Shown here piece by piece: positions 1-12,190 of a stretch of 64,000 nt of DNA. Position numbers and translations under genes: made by a program. The DNA comes from Kryptolebias marmoratus (taxonomy: Eukaryota; Chordata; Actinopteri; Cyprinodontiformes; Rivulidae). Position 1 is the stretch's first letter. Each line of letters opens with the position of its first letter. The DNA is taken from assembly GCF_001649575.2 (NCBI RefSeq), contig NC_051439.1, positions 8,906,859 to 8,970,858 of the forward strand. The letters run 5' to 3'. The notes beneath the pieces were generated by a model. The model had not been told where the DNA came from and searched no databases. It saw only the letters and a program-made list of their open reading frames with translations.

Positions 1-439
1 ATTGATTTATTGTTATTTTTTTACTTAGCCGTTTAGTATCACCTCAGTAAATGTTAATACACATTAATACACCTTCAAAATGTTACAAGCATAGTACTTT
101 CTTTAAGTAATAAATAAAATAGTAAATAAAATAAATATCTGTTGAAATTGTAGGTGCTTTCTTGCAAAGTTTATAAAACTTTTTTATTTTGTCCAAAAAT
201 TTCCCAAGTCAAAGAAATTATTACTCCTCAAGTGCAACAAATATTGTAAATAAAATACTACAAAATAACTCACAAAATAAAAAACTTTTTTATTGTTCAG
301 TATAAGTGTAGTTTCTGTTTGTGTGTTTCCTCATTGTGGTTCCACCTGTCGCTACAGTCATAAACGACCCAGAATCACGTTTAAAACACATATTCCATCT
401 ATTCAAACATGACTGTCCTACTGCTGGAGCTGTAAACTG
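1..439. other. AT-rich sequence, nothing recognised
   Basis: AT-rich DNA with no coding or repeat signature that I can name. Confidence 0.5.
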
Positions 440-950
440 AATCACATCAAGTTTATTTTTCAGAAATGTGAGCGTGTCCACTGTATGAATCTCTACTAAA
501 CATGTATCTTGAATTTTTTATTACTAGAGGCAGATTACAGGCATGAAAACAAAAGTCTATTTGGTCTTACCCTTTTTGGCCTTGAAAGAGAAAGATGAAG
601 GCTGCTGTTTAGATGAACTCTGTCAAATTATAACTGCATCCCAGCTGTTTGACAGATCTGTCTTTGTGAGGACGGTACGCTGTCTTTCAGAATTATTTAA
701 TGTTCATCCTCATTGGTGTCCACACCCCGGAGGAAAGTAATAGAGAAGAGGTGGAGCTAACTAATGTGAACTTCCTTATAGAGCAAGTTTGTCGGGAACC
801 TTCAAATGGGAAACACATACAATGAGATTTACGGACTTTCTGTTTATCAGACATGGAATCAGATATTTTCTTTTATGTGTTCTTACAGGGTGACAGTACA
901 GCATACTATTGATGGCAAAAGTTTGAATATTTGGCCTTTAGGTTTCTTCA
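440..950 (-). repeat. Copy 1 of a diverged 0.5 kb duplicated segment with an exon-like core
   Basis: Matches 15030-15530 in the same orientation, best at about 560-760 against 15150-15345. Read on the minus strand, both copies share a core ending in a GTAAGA splice donor (here near 564). In this copy the frame is broken by stop codons. Origin unknown. Confidence 0.55.
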
Positions 951-994
951 AGTTCTTGTCCTAGAATAAGCAGTAACAAAAGAACCTTTCAATC

Positions 995-1745
995 AATCAA
1001 TCAACTTTATTTCTATAGCACATTTTAAGAACCACAGGGGTAGCCAAAGTGCTGTACAATAGATAGATAAAAACAGTAAAAAGGAAATAGATTAAACAAA
1101 TGAACAGATAAAAAAAATAAATAGATAAAAAGAGACATACGGGTTCACAGCAGGTATGTTTTAGGTGCCAAGAAAGACAAAAATCACAGTGTGTTAAAAG
1201 CCAAAGATTAAAAGTGTGTTTTTAAAAGAGATTTAAAAACAGGAAGAGAGGAGGCCTGTCTGACACTCAGGGGTAAATTGTTCCAGAGCTTGGGAGCAGC
1301 CACAGCAAATGCTCTGTCGCCTCTGAGCTTCAGCCTAGTTTTGGGGACTGTCAGCAGGAACTGATCAGCTGATCTTAGGGATCGGGGCGGGCAGTAAGGC
1401 AGAAGCAGCTCAGATACTGTAGATATGGTGGGGCCAAGTTGTTCAAGCATTTAAAAACAAATAACAGGAGCTTAAAATTAATTCTATAGTGCACAGGGAG
1501 CCAATGAAGGGACGTCAAGATGGGAGTAATGTGTTCGCGCCTACGGGCCCGAGTTAACAAACGAGCAGCAGAGTTCTGCACAAGCTGCAGAAGAGCTAGA
1601 GAGGTCTGGCTAATGCCTACATACAGTGAATTACAATAATCAACACGAGCTGTAATAAAAGCGTGGATTAATTTCTCAAGGTCAGATCTTGTTAGGATTG
1701 GTTGAGTTGATTAACCTTTGATTAACGATTGTCTATAGGCTTCTG
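995..1745 (-). mobile_element. 5'-truncated L2/CR1-like LINE, 3' end
   Basis: Minus-strand frames encode the C-terminal end of a non-LTR retrotransposon reverse-transcriptase protein (HWLPVHYRINFKLLLFVFKC, then ADQFLLTVPKTRLK and WNNLPLSVR), split by a frameshift near 1,400. The 3' end has a short TTGATTGA-type tandem tail at about 993-1005, typical of fish L2-type elements. The copy is truncated and inactive. Confidence 0.8.
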
Positions 1746-3050
1746 ATCATAAAAGCTGAGTTGATCTTTAACATACACTGACATCTTGTTTAGCGTTCAT
1801 GCTTGGGTTGGCACCTGTTAGAACTTGAAATATAGGATTTCTTTTTGTCATGTCCTGCAAATGCATTGTGCTTAGTAGAGAACAGTTCTTCCTTTTGTGA
1901 CTAAATTCACTGTTATTTTTCTTACCTGACATATGTACTTAGTTATTCAACTGAGATGAAAAACTGCCAACTCTTTACTATATGTAGTGACAATGTTTAG
2001 TAAGCACCAACTGCCACCGAGACCTGTTTCATATCTATATTTTATGTTAAAATGTTACAAATTTTACAATTTATAATCTGAAATGAAGCCAAAAATGGAG
2101 ATTATTTGAAGGCAAAATCCAACGTCCGTTCTTTCCTCAAATATTTTTTATTACCCTATTTGCATGGAGGCTTATGCAAAAAGTCAAGTCTGTCCAGTCG
2201 TTTTTCTGGCATAAATTTAGAGCTGAGAATATGTGACTTCAAACACTACACAAATCAGCTGCAAATAACAAACATTCTCAGTAACACAAACTGCAGCGCT
2301 TCCTGGAGGCTGTGAGCCACGGCTACTGCTTTTATTTGCTGAACTGAAAGTGTTGGACAAACTCTCCCTCAGGCTAGGACAGGCTTGCTAGCCTCAGGGT
2401 TAACTGTCCTTTCCTCACAATGTCCAGCTTTTATGAAATGTCTGTCTTAAAAAAAGGCATTGCAGGAATAGCTGCAACCAGATCAATTTCTTCTCCTCCT
2501 ACCCTTTCACAACAGTAGAATTAGGCTTGTGCAAAACATGGATTGCTTCGTATCTGATTACTACGCTTTCTGACCATCCAATCAAAAGAAAATTCCGAGT
2601 CATCATGGGCGTGCTGGATGACGCCAGCGGTGCCAACTCGAAAGCTCACTGGTTAAAGCAACAGTTGCCCTTTATTTTAAATTAGCAAGGCCTGCACTAG
2701 TAATTCTGAAGGCTTAGAGGCAGATTTCTTTGATTTTAGCAACATATGATGGTTGAAATATGATTGAAGAAAAGCTCTAAAATAGACATAGATTTCTGTA
2801 ACCTGTACAACCAGGTAAAAAGCAATTAAAATAAAAATATAAACTATTGTCGATGATTAAACATTTTTATAGGAAAGTAGTAAAATGTATGTCACTAAAT
2901 CGGATCCCTGAATGTTTAGGCCAGCAGTGAGCCCTGATGGACCAGTGTGATTGGGCTTTTCTTTTTTGTTTTGTGATTTCCATATTTTATTTTGGTCCCC
3001 AGTTTGCTGTTTGTGACAAGGAAACAGCTTCACTCAAAAGCTAGTTTTTG
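1746..3050. other. Intergenic sequence, nothing recognised
   Basis: No supported gene. The short plus-strand frame at 2106-2315 has no family features. Confidence 0.5.
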
Positions 3051-3059
3051 TCTTCTATC

Positions 3060-3215
3060 TCTGGAAATCCCCAGGCTCAGTGGTTAAAGCTGATGCCTCC
3101 CAGCAGGAAACTTGCAGGATCATCTTCCGTTCTGGGACCTTTCTGGGTTGGAGTTGGTTTCCTCCCATAGACCAAAAGCATGCAGGTCAGGTTAATTGGT
3201 AATTTGAAATTTATC
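3060..3215 (+). repeat. Decayed SINE/LINE-type dispersed repeat
   Basis: The run from CTCAGTGGTTAAAGC through TTCCTCCCATAGACCAAAAG to GGTTAATTGG is a degraded form of a repeat very common in fish genomes (usually GTGGTTAGCAC, then CTTCCTCCCACAGTCC). Confidence 0.65.
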
Positions 3216-5390
3216 AACAACAATCTTGAGTAGTGTCTAATGAATTGTTTGAATTTAATTTTCTAAAGTTCACATTTAATCTTTCATCTATATTGTCACA
3301 TGATTACAAGCTTGAGCACTATGATCCTCTCTCCACACCCTATTCCTCACACACAGCTCTGTCACAAACACACACACAAATGAACACTTAAACACACACA
3401 CACATACAACTCTGTCTCTTTTAAAATGTAATTTGAAAGATGTAAGTCTATTAAATCACCCACACATATATTCTGAATGAGACGATGACTGTTCATTCCA
3501 ACTGGACAAGACTTCAAGTAATTTAAAATAAATTAATTAATTAATGTAAAAAAACTTTATTTAAAAGAAATTTTATACAAAAAAATAACTCTTGAAAGAA
3601 AGAAATTAGTGCTTAAAAGAAACCAAATGCATTTCTTCTATGTTCTGTTTGGAACCTAACACAGAAACCCTGAAAACTATATCAGTAAAGAGGATTTCTG
3701 TGGGTTGGCAGGACCTCCACTTTTCCCTCCTAACAAACCAAATGTAACATTTTCAACATGTTGAGATAATACGATTAAATGTTACAACACAACTTTTAAG
3801 AAACAAGTTAAAATACACACAGAACCATAAAACTGGTCAACTTTTCTTCTCAAACACATTGTTTTCCTTTTAACTGATTATTAGTGTTAATTTAAAAACT
3901 CTTGATTTAGAAATTAAACACCTATAAAATCACTAAAAAAATAACATCACATAAAAAACACCCATAGATTAAGCTGCTGTTCAATTTAATATCTGAAACT
4001 GTAGGAAATGTTTAAACCTTCTTTGACCTCTCTAAACTCCTAACTTGGCAGGTCAGGAGACAAAAATAATCTGAAATACTAGTTTGTTGTGAAAATAAAT
4101 TAAGCTATCGCATAAAATAGGGGGAAAACAATCTACTCTGGTTAAGAAACAGGCTTAAAATATATTTAAATTAATTGATAAACAAATAAATTGGAACATT
4201 TTTGCAATTTACTCTTGATAAGTACACATACTTCTAAATAATATCTATATTTGTCTTACAGGGTGGCCTTGGTCTACCACCAGCCTTCCTAAAGGACCTT
4301 AGCGAGAGGAGAAATCAGCTAAGATGAGTCAAAACACCAGCTGGCTCAGTCTCAGAGGCTCATGGCTCCAGCACTGACCTTCACACTCCTGTGGAAAAGA
4401 AACAAAAACTGAACATTATGATTACTGATCAAATCATATAGCGACACAGACTCAGTGAACATATGAATGGTCTGAAAAATTCAACAAAACATGAGCTGTA
4501 GGTCATAAACCAAAGACTAACAGCAGTGCTGTGCTGTGGAGAATGAACCAGTGGAGAATTTTTGCTACCAAATAGTCTGAGATGAAAGTTTTATTAAGGA
4601 AAAGAAACATGTAATGGTCAAGTGACATCTATCTGTCACTGTGGTATTGGAGAAAGTATCGGGAAATAAGTAATCAAAATTCAATTCAAAAAACAAGTCA
4701 AACTGAGCAAAACTATGTATAAGCCACACTGCAGGAAAGTAAATTATGTCTGACTGTAGTGTTTAGTGTTAAGTAAAAAAAAAAGAATGATTTCATAAAA
4801 AGAGTAATTATCAACAGTTACAGTGTTAAAAATGTCCTAAAATAAAAGTAAGTCCTAAAAAAGAAACAAGAAAACCAGTTGGAGCAGCCGACGCGTTGAC
4901 GGAGGTCGGCTGTGACGGAGCAGCTGGGGTCTGTCTGAGTGCTTCCTGAATTAAATGTGCTGCCTTTTAAAGTAAGTCTGGACAACTTTTCAACATTTTT
5001 CTTCCTCTGGGTTTCAAAAGGCACATCTTCTGCTTCTACTTCTTGTTCATTGGAGATTGGCAAACAACTAAGGACGCATTATCGCCACCCAGTGGTAAGA
5101 AAGGTGGACAGAATGTCGCTCAGAAAAGAAAAAAGAAAACTTCCTTTCAAATGAATAATTTTGTGTCAAAAAAGAAAAGAATAGTACACAGTCTTGTTTG
5201 TTTACTTGCAGTCTCTTCCAAATACACATAAAGACAATTACAACCCTAATGTTTTGGAATGTGTATTCTGGCAATCCATCATCTGTAGTAGATTTGTCGT
5301 GACTTGTGGTGTGAAGCAGCCAATCAGACGTCAGAGTCTTTGGACGAGTCATACAAGTCCCGCCCACTGGCTTTAATGGCTGGGTTTGAC
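3216..5390. other. Intergenic sequence with CA-rich stretch and one exon-like frame
   Basis: Contains a degenerate CA repeat (3365-3412). A minus-strand frame at 4830-5063 includes STQTDPSCSVTADLRQR, a composition often seen in transposase-type proteins of fish, but without a recognisable domain. Otherwise AT-rich and non-coding. Confidence 0.4.
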
Positions 5391-5399
5391 AGGTTGAAT

Positions 5400-5690
5400 T
5401 ATTTCATGACAACAGCGCCTCACGGGAGCTATGAAATAAATAAATACACAGTGAAATAATTTTATATATTATTAATTAAAAGTTTTCTTTAAAACAACAT
5501 TTTATTATTCAAATTCAGTATTTAAATATGTAGATTTGATTATTTCATGGGACATTTAATTATTTAATTGCATATTTGATAATTTCACAATATATTTTAT
5601 CATTTATTGATGTATTTAATTATTTAATGATGTTTTTTTATAATTTCATGATACATTTAAATAATTAAAGTGAGATTTACACATACGTAT
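5400..5690. repeat. Degenerate AT-rich minisatellite
   Basis: Roughly 20-25-base units built on ATTTAATTATTT and ATTTCATGATAC repeat imperfectly through about 290 bases. Confidence 0.55.
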
Positions 5691-5756
5691 TTCAAGTTAT
5701 ATTTATTTCTTTAATTTTGTCACTCCAAACCCTCCATATCTTGACACTGAACCGAA

Positions 5757-6720
5757 TCAGACAGCTAACGAGGTGCATGAAGCAGACTCAGTGACAACTG
5801 AGTAGAACTGGGTCAGGATCTTCTGTATCGTGTTAAACCTTCTCAGTTGGTGGACAAAGTACATTCTCTGCTGGGTCTTCTTTGCAAGAGAGTTTATGTG
5901 GGTGGTCCACTTCAGGTCTTGTGTGATCGTGGTGCACAGAAACCTGAAGGACTTCACAACAGACTTCCCAGCAGTCAAAGGGTTGTTCTGGAAGGTACAA
6001 AATGAAAGGCCTACTGAACCACAACTACACCATACAGCCATTTGCTCAACTTCCTCCCTGTATAAAGCCCTTTAGCACAAAATTCTGCACCCATGTATAA
6101 ACCATCTTGGTGGGCCCCTATGCTCACTTGATCAATATCTCTCGTGCATATTTTCAAAACCCTTTTCATTCCAAGCAGGCTCCTTCCTGCAGTGGGTCTT
6201 GGGTGAACAGTGCCCTTACCCCCCACCCCCACTCCCCTGCCCCGTCAAGCACCTCTGCTTTTAATGTCTTGCATCAGGCCAAGGACTTTCATGCCATCTG
6301 AAAACTGTAGAAGCTGAACAGAAGCATGGCATACCGGTAGAAGAGTAATGCACAAAGCACACACCCCTGAGGGTATCAATGATTAGTGTTTTTATAGAGA
6401 TCAAAATATTCTTTTCCAGCCCCATAAGCTGTTGCTTGTCTGTCAGGAAGCTGAAGATCTCGTGATCAGAAGAACTTTCTCTGAAGGCAAACTGGGGAAT
6501 GTCCAGTAAGCGTCCAGTGATGATTTTTGGCTCTCAATGAATTTCATGACTGCAGAGCAACAGGTCTGTAATCATATTTTGGGTTTCTTAAAGGTAGGGA
6601 TAATGGTGGAGCATTTGAAGCAGGAGGGAACGACCCACTGCTTCAAGGACCTGTTGAAGATCCTGATGGTCAGCACAAACCTTCAAACTGGAGGCCAAAA
6701 CATCATTTAGGCCTGGTGGT
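5757..6720 (-). mobile_element. Degraded non-LTR retrotransposon, reverse-transcriptase fragment
   Basis: The minus-strand frame 5757-6041 contains KSFRFLCTTITQDLKW, HINSLAKKTQQRMYFV and LRRFNTIQKILTQFYS, a C-terminal reverse-transcriptase segment common in fish LINEs. Upstream blocks near 6480-6660, with several frameshifts, still resemble the RT fingers and palm region (a CF..STIIP stretch and a QFAFRES stretch). Inactive remnant. Confidence 0.7.
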
Positions 6721-7599
6721 TTCTCAGTTTTTTGATCCTCAGAGCTTGCAGATATCTCCTTCACAGATCCTCAGTGCAGGCACTTTAACTTCTTTGCACT
6801 AACCTTCAATGATGTAAGGTGTTAGCCATAAATCTATTTTCCCTGATAAGTACTCTGAACATCTGGAAAACCTGCAGGAGAAGTGTGAAGTCAAGAATGG
6901 CAACAGTCAGCCAGGTTTCTGTGAAACACAAAGCTCTGTTGTTCCTGGCGAGAGGAGGTTCACTCAGTGAATCTTCGGCTCAACAGAATTAAATCCCAGT
7001 TGACGAAGCTTCACTAGCCCTTTTTTCACATTAGTGTTTTCTTCTCCTGAGGCGGTACAGAGACGAGAATGTTCAACAAAACATCAAAATACTTGAACAT
7101 CGGAAAAACGCTGGTTTGGTACAAGATGTTTGATCAGTAGAATATAATCTCCCGTGAAAAAGTTGCACCAGACTGTGCAAACAAACAGCAGAAGTGACAA
7201 AATCACCATAAGCACTGTGGAGCTCTGCACTCAGGCAGCCATTTTAATCAAGAAAAATTAAAGCAATCAAATAAAACATAATGAAATATTTTTAAATGAA
7301 TAATACATTAGTAAAAAGTTTCTAATGCTGGGAATGTTACACTACATCTAAAATTCTGACCAGAAAGTAAATTAGTCTGAGAGAAATGCTTTTAATAATG
7401 TATAAAATTCATTACAAATAGAAATGGGGTTTGGATATAAATGAAAATATTTTCTCAGACTTGTGTTAAAAATTTAAAGATCTGATTTTTCTTTTCACTT
7501 CAGTTTGCTTGAAACAAATTAAACTAATATCCTTATGCTAATACTAATACACTCATTCTAAATTGTTTGCAAAAGATAACATGTTTGCTCATTTGTCCA

Positions 7600-9569
7600 T
7601 ATGTTTTATTTTCTTTTTAACATTATAAGACATCTCCACTTAAAACACATTTGGCAAAATACAACAATTTGGCAAAAAGAAAAAAAAAGAAAAGAAAAGA
7701 AAAAAAAAATCAGTAAACTGGCAGAATTTTAGCAGATTTCATCCCACCCAGTGTACAGTGCTTCTGAAAACCACCAACATCAGCATTTGGACATAAACTC
7801 ACCATAACATTTTGATTTACTCTGCAGCGTAGTAACACACTCATCAACAAAAAGAACCGTCATGATCATCATTTTTGTTTTTGTGCAAAATAAGAAAGAA
7901 AAAAGAAGATGAAATAGAGAGACAGACAACATTCATAAAAAAAACTAACAAAAAACCCCTATTTTGCTCCAATCATATTGGACAAAAAAGCCTTGTTTTC
8001 ATACAGAAGAAAAGACTGTACAATATAAAACCATAAACAGAAGTTTCATAGTATATCTGTGGGACAAACTGAGGTCTTGATTCTGAACTCACAATTGCTC
8101 CTTTAAGACAGCCAAAAGCAGAGTGAGTCACACAACTTCCCATAAATAAAAGTGCTCTCTCTGCTGCATTTTGGCACAATCTTCCCCGTTAGGACATGCC
8201 TGCAAGATTACAACCTGATATAAAATTCATTAAATGTAAAAATACCAACACCTCACCCTGCAGCTCCTAATCAATGTCTCCGATGTGTTGTTTTTCCACT
8301 AGTCTCTAGTGTCTCTCATCTTTCTTTTTTATTACAAAGCCTCTGGAGACACCAAGCATTACACAAAGGTATACAGTAGAATCACATTTACCTCCTGATT
8401 ACACCTGTGTGACATGACAAAATTTGATTTTTAAAAATATATACAACACACAGTCATTTTCCTTCAATGTTTCTGCCGGAGCTCCATCAGTCTCTTGAAC
8501 GTACAGTAATGATCTCTATTAGCAGCCTGGTTCGATCTGAAGCCTCGGGTCATTTTATTTGTCAAATGTTTCCTTGCGATATTTTGATACCAGATTCCAA
8601 GGGAACAGATCAGTTCTTACTTTACAAGTTGGTCCCTTTGACAGTTGAGAAATATCAAAGTTATGAGATAAAAGATCTTAAAGACTTTGACCAAGAAGCT
8701 GCCAACTCAACTTGCATAAAATGTTTTCATGGTTTTGCTCAGAACGTTGTGTAAAAAATAAAAGAGAAAGATCTTGCTGTTAAATCCTAAAGGCTAATAA
8801 GATGTCCTTAGGAAACCTTACAGTAAAGTGATCCCCACAGTTACTGAACTGTAATTCTATAAGGTGGTAATGTGTGTCATAAAGGCTGCAAAAAAAATAG
8901 AGAAAAGGAAAGAGTATCCACTGTTTTGCATGCAACCGCTGAAGTAAGCTTGATTCTGCAATTAATTTCTCCCTTTTTAAAACCTTAGAAATAAGCATCT
9001 AATTATCTTCACCTGCTTTTGAGTTTTCCAGAAAAGAAGTCAAGAAATCCAGAGTAAACACTAATAGCAACACTGTGAAATGAAGGCTAAGGTGCTCCTT
9101 CTAGCCTGCCAAATAAAAGTGTTGTGTTTTCAGTTTGTTTTTTCAAGATCACCCATCTTTGAAAGAAACAGTGTGCAAACTTTTCAGAAACGAATAGTGT
9201 AATGCCCTCTCCATCCAGGTAACATGACGGTCAGTCTTTTTCACATATATAAAAACAGGTACCAGTTGACTTAGGAGTGCAAATGCAAATGTACAAAAAT
9301 ATATTTAAAAAAAACAACTGAGGCCAAACGAATTAGAAAATTATGCACATGACCTTATTGACCTAGCTTCACATTTGAGTTCATTACACTGCATAGGTGA
9401 CTGAATCACTACCACAGATGAGATGTTTTCTTTTCAAAATGTTTCATTGAATGTTACACATTTTTTTACTTCTGTATTAGTCTCCTTCTAGAGCCACCAC
9501 CTCTTCAATGTGTCCTATTTTCAACTTAATAAAAACATGATGGGTACTGCATAGCCCTTCTGAGCACTA
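7600..9569 (-). other. fut9: Probable fut9 3' UTR and downstream sequence
   Basis: AT-rich sequence with no credible coding exon follows the fut9 stop. Minus-strand AATAAA hexamers occur near 8543, 8330 and 7605, and FUT9 transcripts are known for long 3' UTRs. I cannot tell which poly(A) site is used. The plus-strand reading frame at 8467-8754 has no recognisable family and probably lies inside this UTR. Confidence 0.4.
7681..7710. repeat. A-rich simple repeat
   Basis: A/AG-rich low-complexity run. Confidence 0.6.
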
Positions 9570-10649
9570 TCAGCCCCAATACCACTTGTTAAGGTCATTA
9601 AATGACTTGTACTCCTTGTGCCTTCTCAAGTAATCGCAAGCTAGGCATGTGTGCTCAGCCCAGAAATGGGATCTCTTTACTTTAAAGTGCTGCCTCCACT
9701 TAAAGTATCTCAGATACATTTCCTCATTCTTGTCCAGGAGCAGCAGGTACTCTGCCAATTCCTTGGGGGAAGAGAAATCATCCACGTGGATAAAAGCATC
9801 CCCTTGAATAAAGTTTTCATAGTTCTGCCTGGGTGGTCCAAGAACCACTGGCACTGTGCCCACAGAAAGTGGAACATATAGTTTCTCAGTGATGTAGTCC
9901 TTGTGTATGGAGTTCTCAAAAGACAGATAGAACTTGCAGCTGGCCATTGTGGGGATATAGTCTTGGTCAGAGATGTGCTCCCCAAAGGCTTGTCCATATG
10001 CATGAACCTCAATGTGTTTGTACAATTCATTGTAGTATTTAACCCGCACATGCTCAGGGTTCCAGTTGCTTACAATCCAGCAGAGCAGTTTGTTTTTGCT
10101 AGGCGGTACAAAGTCCTCCTCGGTCTCTGCTGCTACAATGGTCCCATAAGGCACTTCAATGTCAGAATCCTGACGATAATTGAGAGTCAGATTGAACAAG
10201 TTGTTGATCTCAGGCAGCTGGGGCGAATGTGAAGGCGACTCTAAGTTCATCCATATCCACTTCTGGAACGGTGGTCGCTGTTGAGACGGCAGGTTGGACA
10301 GGTCTCTGGCGATGTCTCTGTGATGGATGACGACCCCATGTGATTTGTTGTAGAAGTTTCTGTCTGCTGTGACGAAGCAGCCTTCGATGTTGAAGATAGA
10401 ACTGCAGACGTTCAGGTCATAGGTTTGTCCAAAGGGCCAGAGCCAGACCAGTACAGTGGTCAAGTTTTTATTGCTCTTCGTGGAGAACAGGTTCTTGACC
10501 TGGTCTGTGGAAACTGTTGACTCTACTGGACCGTATAACCAGCTGGTGGATGGCTTAAAATACATCAAAAAGACAGTCACAAAGCACCCCAGAATGAAAA
10601 TAGAGATCAGAAGGGGTCGCAGGATTTTGTTAGAAGTTGTAGATGACAT
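9570..10649 (-). CDS. fut9: Alpha-1,3-fucosyltransferase 9 (GT10 family), complete single coding exon
   Basis: Golgi type II membrane enzyme that moves fucose from GDP-fucose to the GlcNAc of N-acetyllactosamine, making Lewis-x type glycans. The reading frame gives 359 residues, the same length as human FUT9. Visible parts are a short cytoplasmic tail, a signal anchor at about residues 11-30, a stem, N-glycosylation sequons at N62, N101 and N153, and the GT10 donor-site block at about 239-270 (SFENS, then YITEKLY, then PVVLG). The C-terminal Cys-rich part has CLACDY. I place the start at the ATG at 10649. Seven further in-frame codons exist upstream, but they begin with GTG and run across a good splice acceptor (exon begins at 10657), so a 5' non-coding exon must lie further right. 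Oddity: the usual Asn after EKLY is Val259. The neighbour manea is also its neighbour in human. Confidence 0.96.
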   Translation of the reverse strand: MSSTTSNKILRPLLISIFILGCFVTVFLMYFKPSTSWLYGPVESTVSTDQVKNLFSTKSNKNLTTVLVWLWPFGQTYDLNVCSSIFNIEGCFVTADRNFYNKSHGVVIHHRDIARDLSNLPSQQRPPFQKWIWMNLESPSHSPQLPEINNLFNLTLNYRQDSDIEVPYGTIVAAETEEDFVPPSKNKLLCWIVSNWNPEHVRVKYYNELYKHIEVHAYGQAFGEHISDQDYIPTMASCKFYLSFENSIHKDYITEKLYVPLSVGTVPVVLGPPRQNYENFIQGDAFIHVDDFSSPKELAEYLLLLDKNEEMYLRYFKWRQHFKVKRSHFWAEHTCLACDYLRRHKEYKSFNDLNKWYWG

Positions 10650-10660
10650 ACTCTGACCTG
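10650..10660 (-). promoter_or_regulatory. fut9: Splice acceptor just upstream of the fut9 start codon
   Basis: On the minus strand a pyrimidine-rich stretch ending in TTGCAG is followed by the exon at 10657, with eight untranslated bases before the ATG at 10649. This fixes the fut9 coding exon as a 3' exon and predicts at least one upstream 5' UTR exon, as known for mammalian FUT9. Confidence 0.8.
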
Positions 10661-10669
10661 CAAGGAGCA

Positions 10670-11960
10670 CACCACAGAGAAGATTAGAATAAAGTCATAA
10701 TCAACAGGATTCATCATCAAGACCAGTTTATCTCATCATGTAAATCATGTCTCTAAACCTCTAGAGACATGCATTATTAATAATTCTTATACATGACTGC
10801 TAAACTTAATAGCATCTGCGGCACATTTGGCTTGAATGGTTACTATTTTGCACCAAAAGGTTAGAATAAAATTTATGTTGCGATGACTTCCTAATCCCAT
10901 TGTTATACAGACCTGTTTTGAGTGTATGCTGCATTCCACACAATCTCTCTTGTGATTCAGTGTCCAGAGAACAAAACTGCTGGTCACAGCTGAGAGATGT
11001 TCACGGCTCTTAAGGAGAATGATAATGACCCCTAATGATCTAATGAGGTGCGGCGAATCTTGAATCAGCAGGTCTTCCTAATGATACCTCCTGTAGTTGA
11101 GCATGAAAAAAGATAAGAAAAAGTAAATTAGGCAACCAGAAATTATAAAATATCACAGCAAAAAAGACATGTCTGAAGGATTTATGCACCTGACATCTAA
11201 ATATCAGTCCTATCTGAACAAACAAAAGGGGTGAATAGTAGAAATTAAAATTAAAATACCAATAATAACTGTTACAACTTTTAGCACACAATTCAAAAAG
11301 ACTGCTGTAATGTTAAGGCCAAGACGGCAAGAAGCTCCTTGGTATTTCTCTGAAGCATTGAGTTACCGTGAGAAATATCCTTTAGTGACAGATACACAAG
11401 AACCATCACTGATTTGTAACAAGCATGATTTTTTTAAATGTTACAGATCTCTTATCTGTCCCTAGCACTAACAGATCTGGGGCCTATTTTAAATAATTTA
11501 ATTACTTTCCACTTTCAGGAAATTGTTTTTTTTTTTCCATAGCATCAGCTACCACTTAATTAGGTGACTAATTGAAGCCTGGCTCTTTACTTAGCAAGAC
11601 ATTTTTCACGTTTTTATTTTCAGATGTGTAAAAATCATTATAACGAATAACAAGCCTACCATCTTGTTCACACAGGAAATACACTGTAATTTATTTTCAC
11701 AGGGATTTTATTCATAATGCCACTGCCTAGTAACCTGAAGCCCTTTGTTTGCAGATATCCAGTGGCAGACACGCAGGTTTTGGTAAATATAGCCATGTAG
11801 AAAAAGTGATTTAGTTTACCAGTTGTGTCTTCAAAGTTTCAGCCCAGCAAAACAATAATAAAAATTGTTATTATTAAGGTTTAAGATTTTTGTTTCTTTA
11901 GTTTGTCATTTCAAACGAAAACAAAACCTGTATCTTTGACCAGCAGTGTACCATAAAACC
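10670..11960. other. fut9 upstream intron sequence, nothing recognised
   Basis: AT-rich. No exon or named repeat can be supported. Confidence 0.5.
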
Positions 11961-11964
11961 AGCA

Positions 11965-12190
11965 CAAACTTATGAAAACACTTCCTTGTTAGGGAGCAGT
12001 GAATGGAGCATTTCATTAAGTCTATGCTTAGCATAGATTTATAAGCATTAAAAAGCAATACATTTTAAAACATAACCAGCTGTTGTTCATCCACATAAAG
12101 TCATTATAAATGTGTCAGCTGAGATACTTGAAAGTTAATGAAATTCTCCATCCAATGCTCCCCAACAAGGAAGCGTTTTCATAAACTTGC
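11965..12190. mobile_element. Fold-back (MITE-like) element with inverted arms
   Basis: The left arm (11965-12020; for example CTTCCTTGTTAGGGAGCA) and the right arm (12132-12190) are inverted copies of about 55 bases with roughly 85 percent identity by eye, separated by about 110 AT-rich bases. No transposase is present. The superfamily is not clear. Confidence 0.7.

Noticed and set aside
10650..10670. N-terminal seven-residue extension of FUT9
   Set aside because: It starts with GTG and spans a splice acceptor. The downstream ATG gives the family's 359-residue length.
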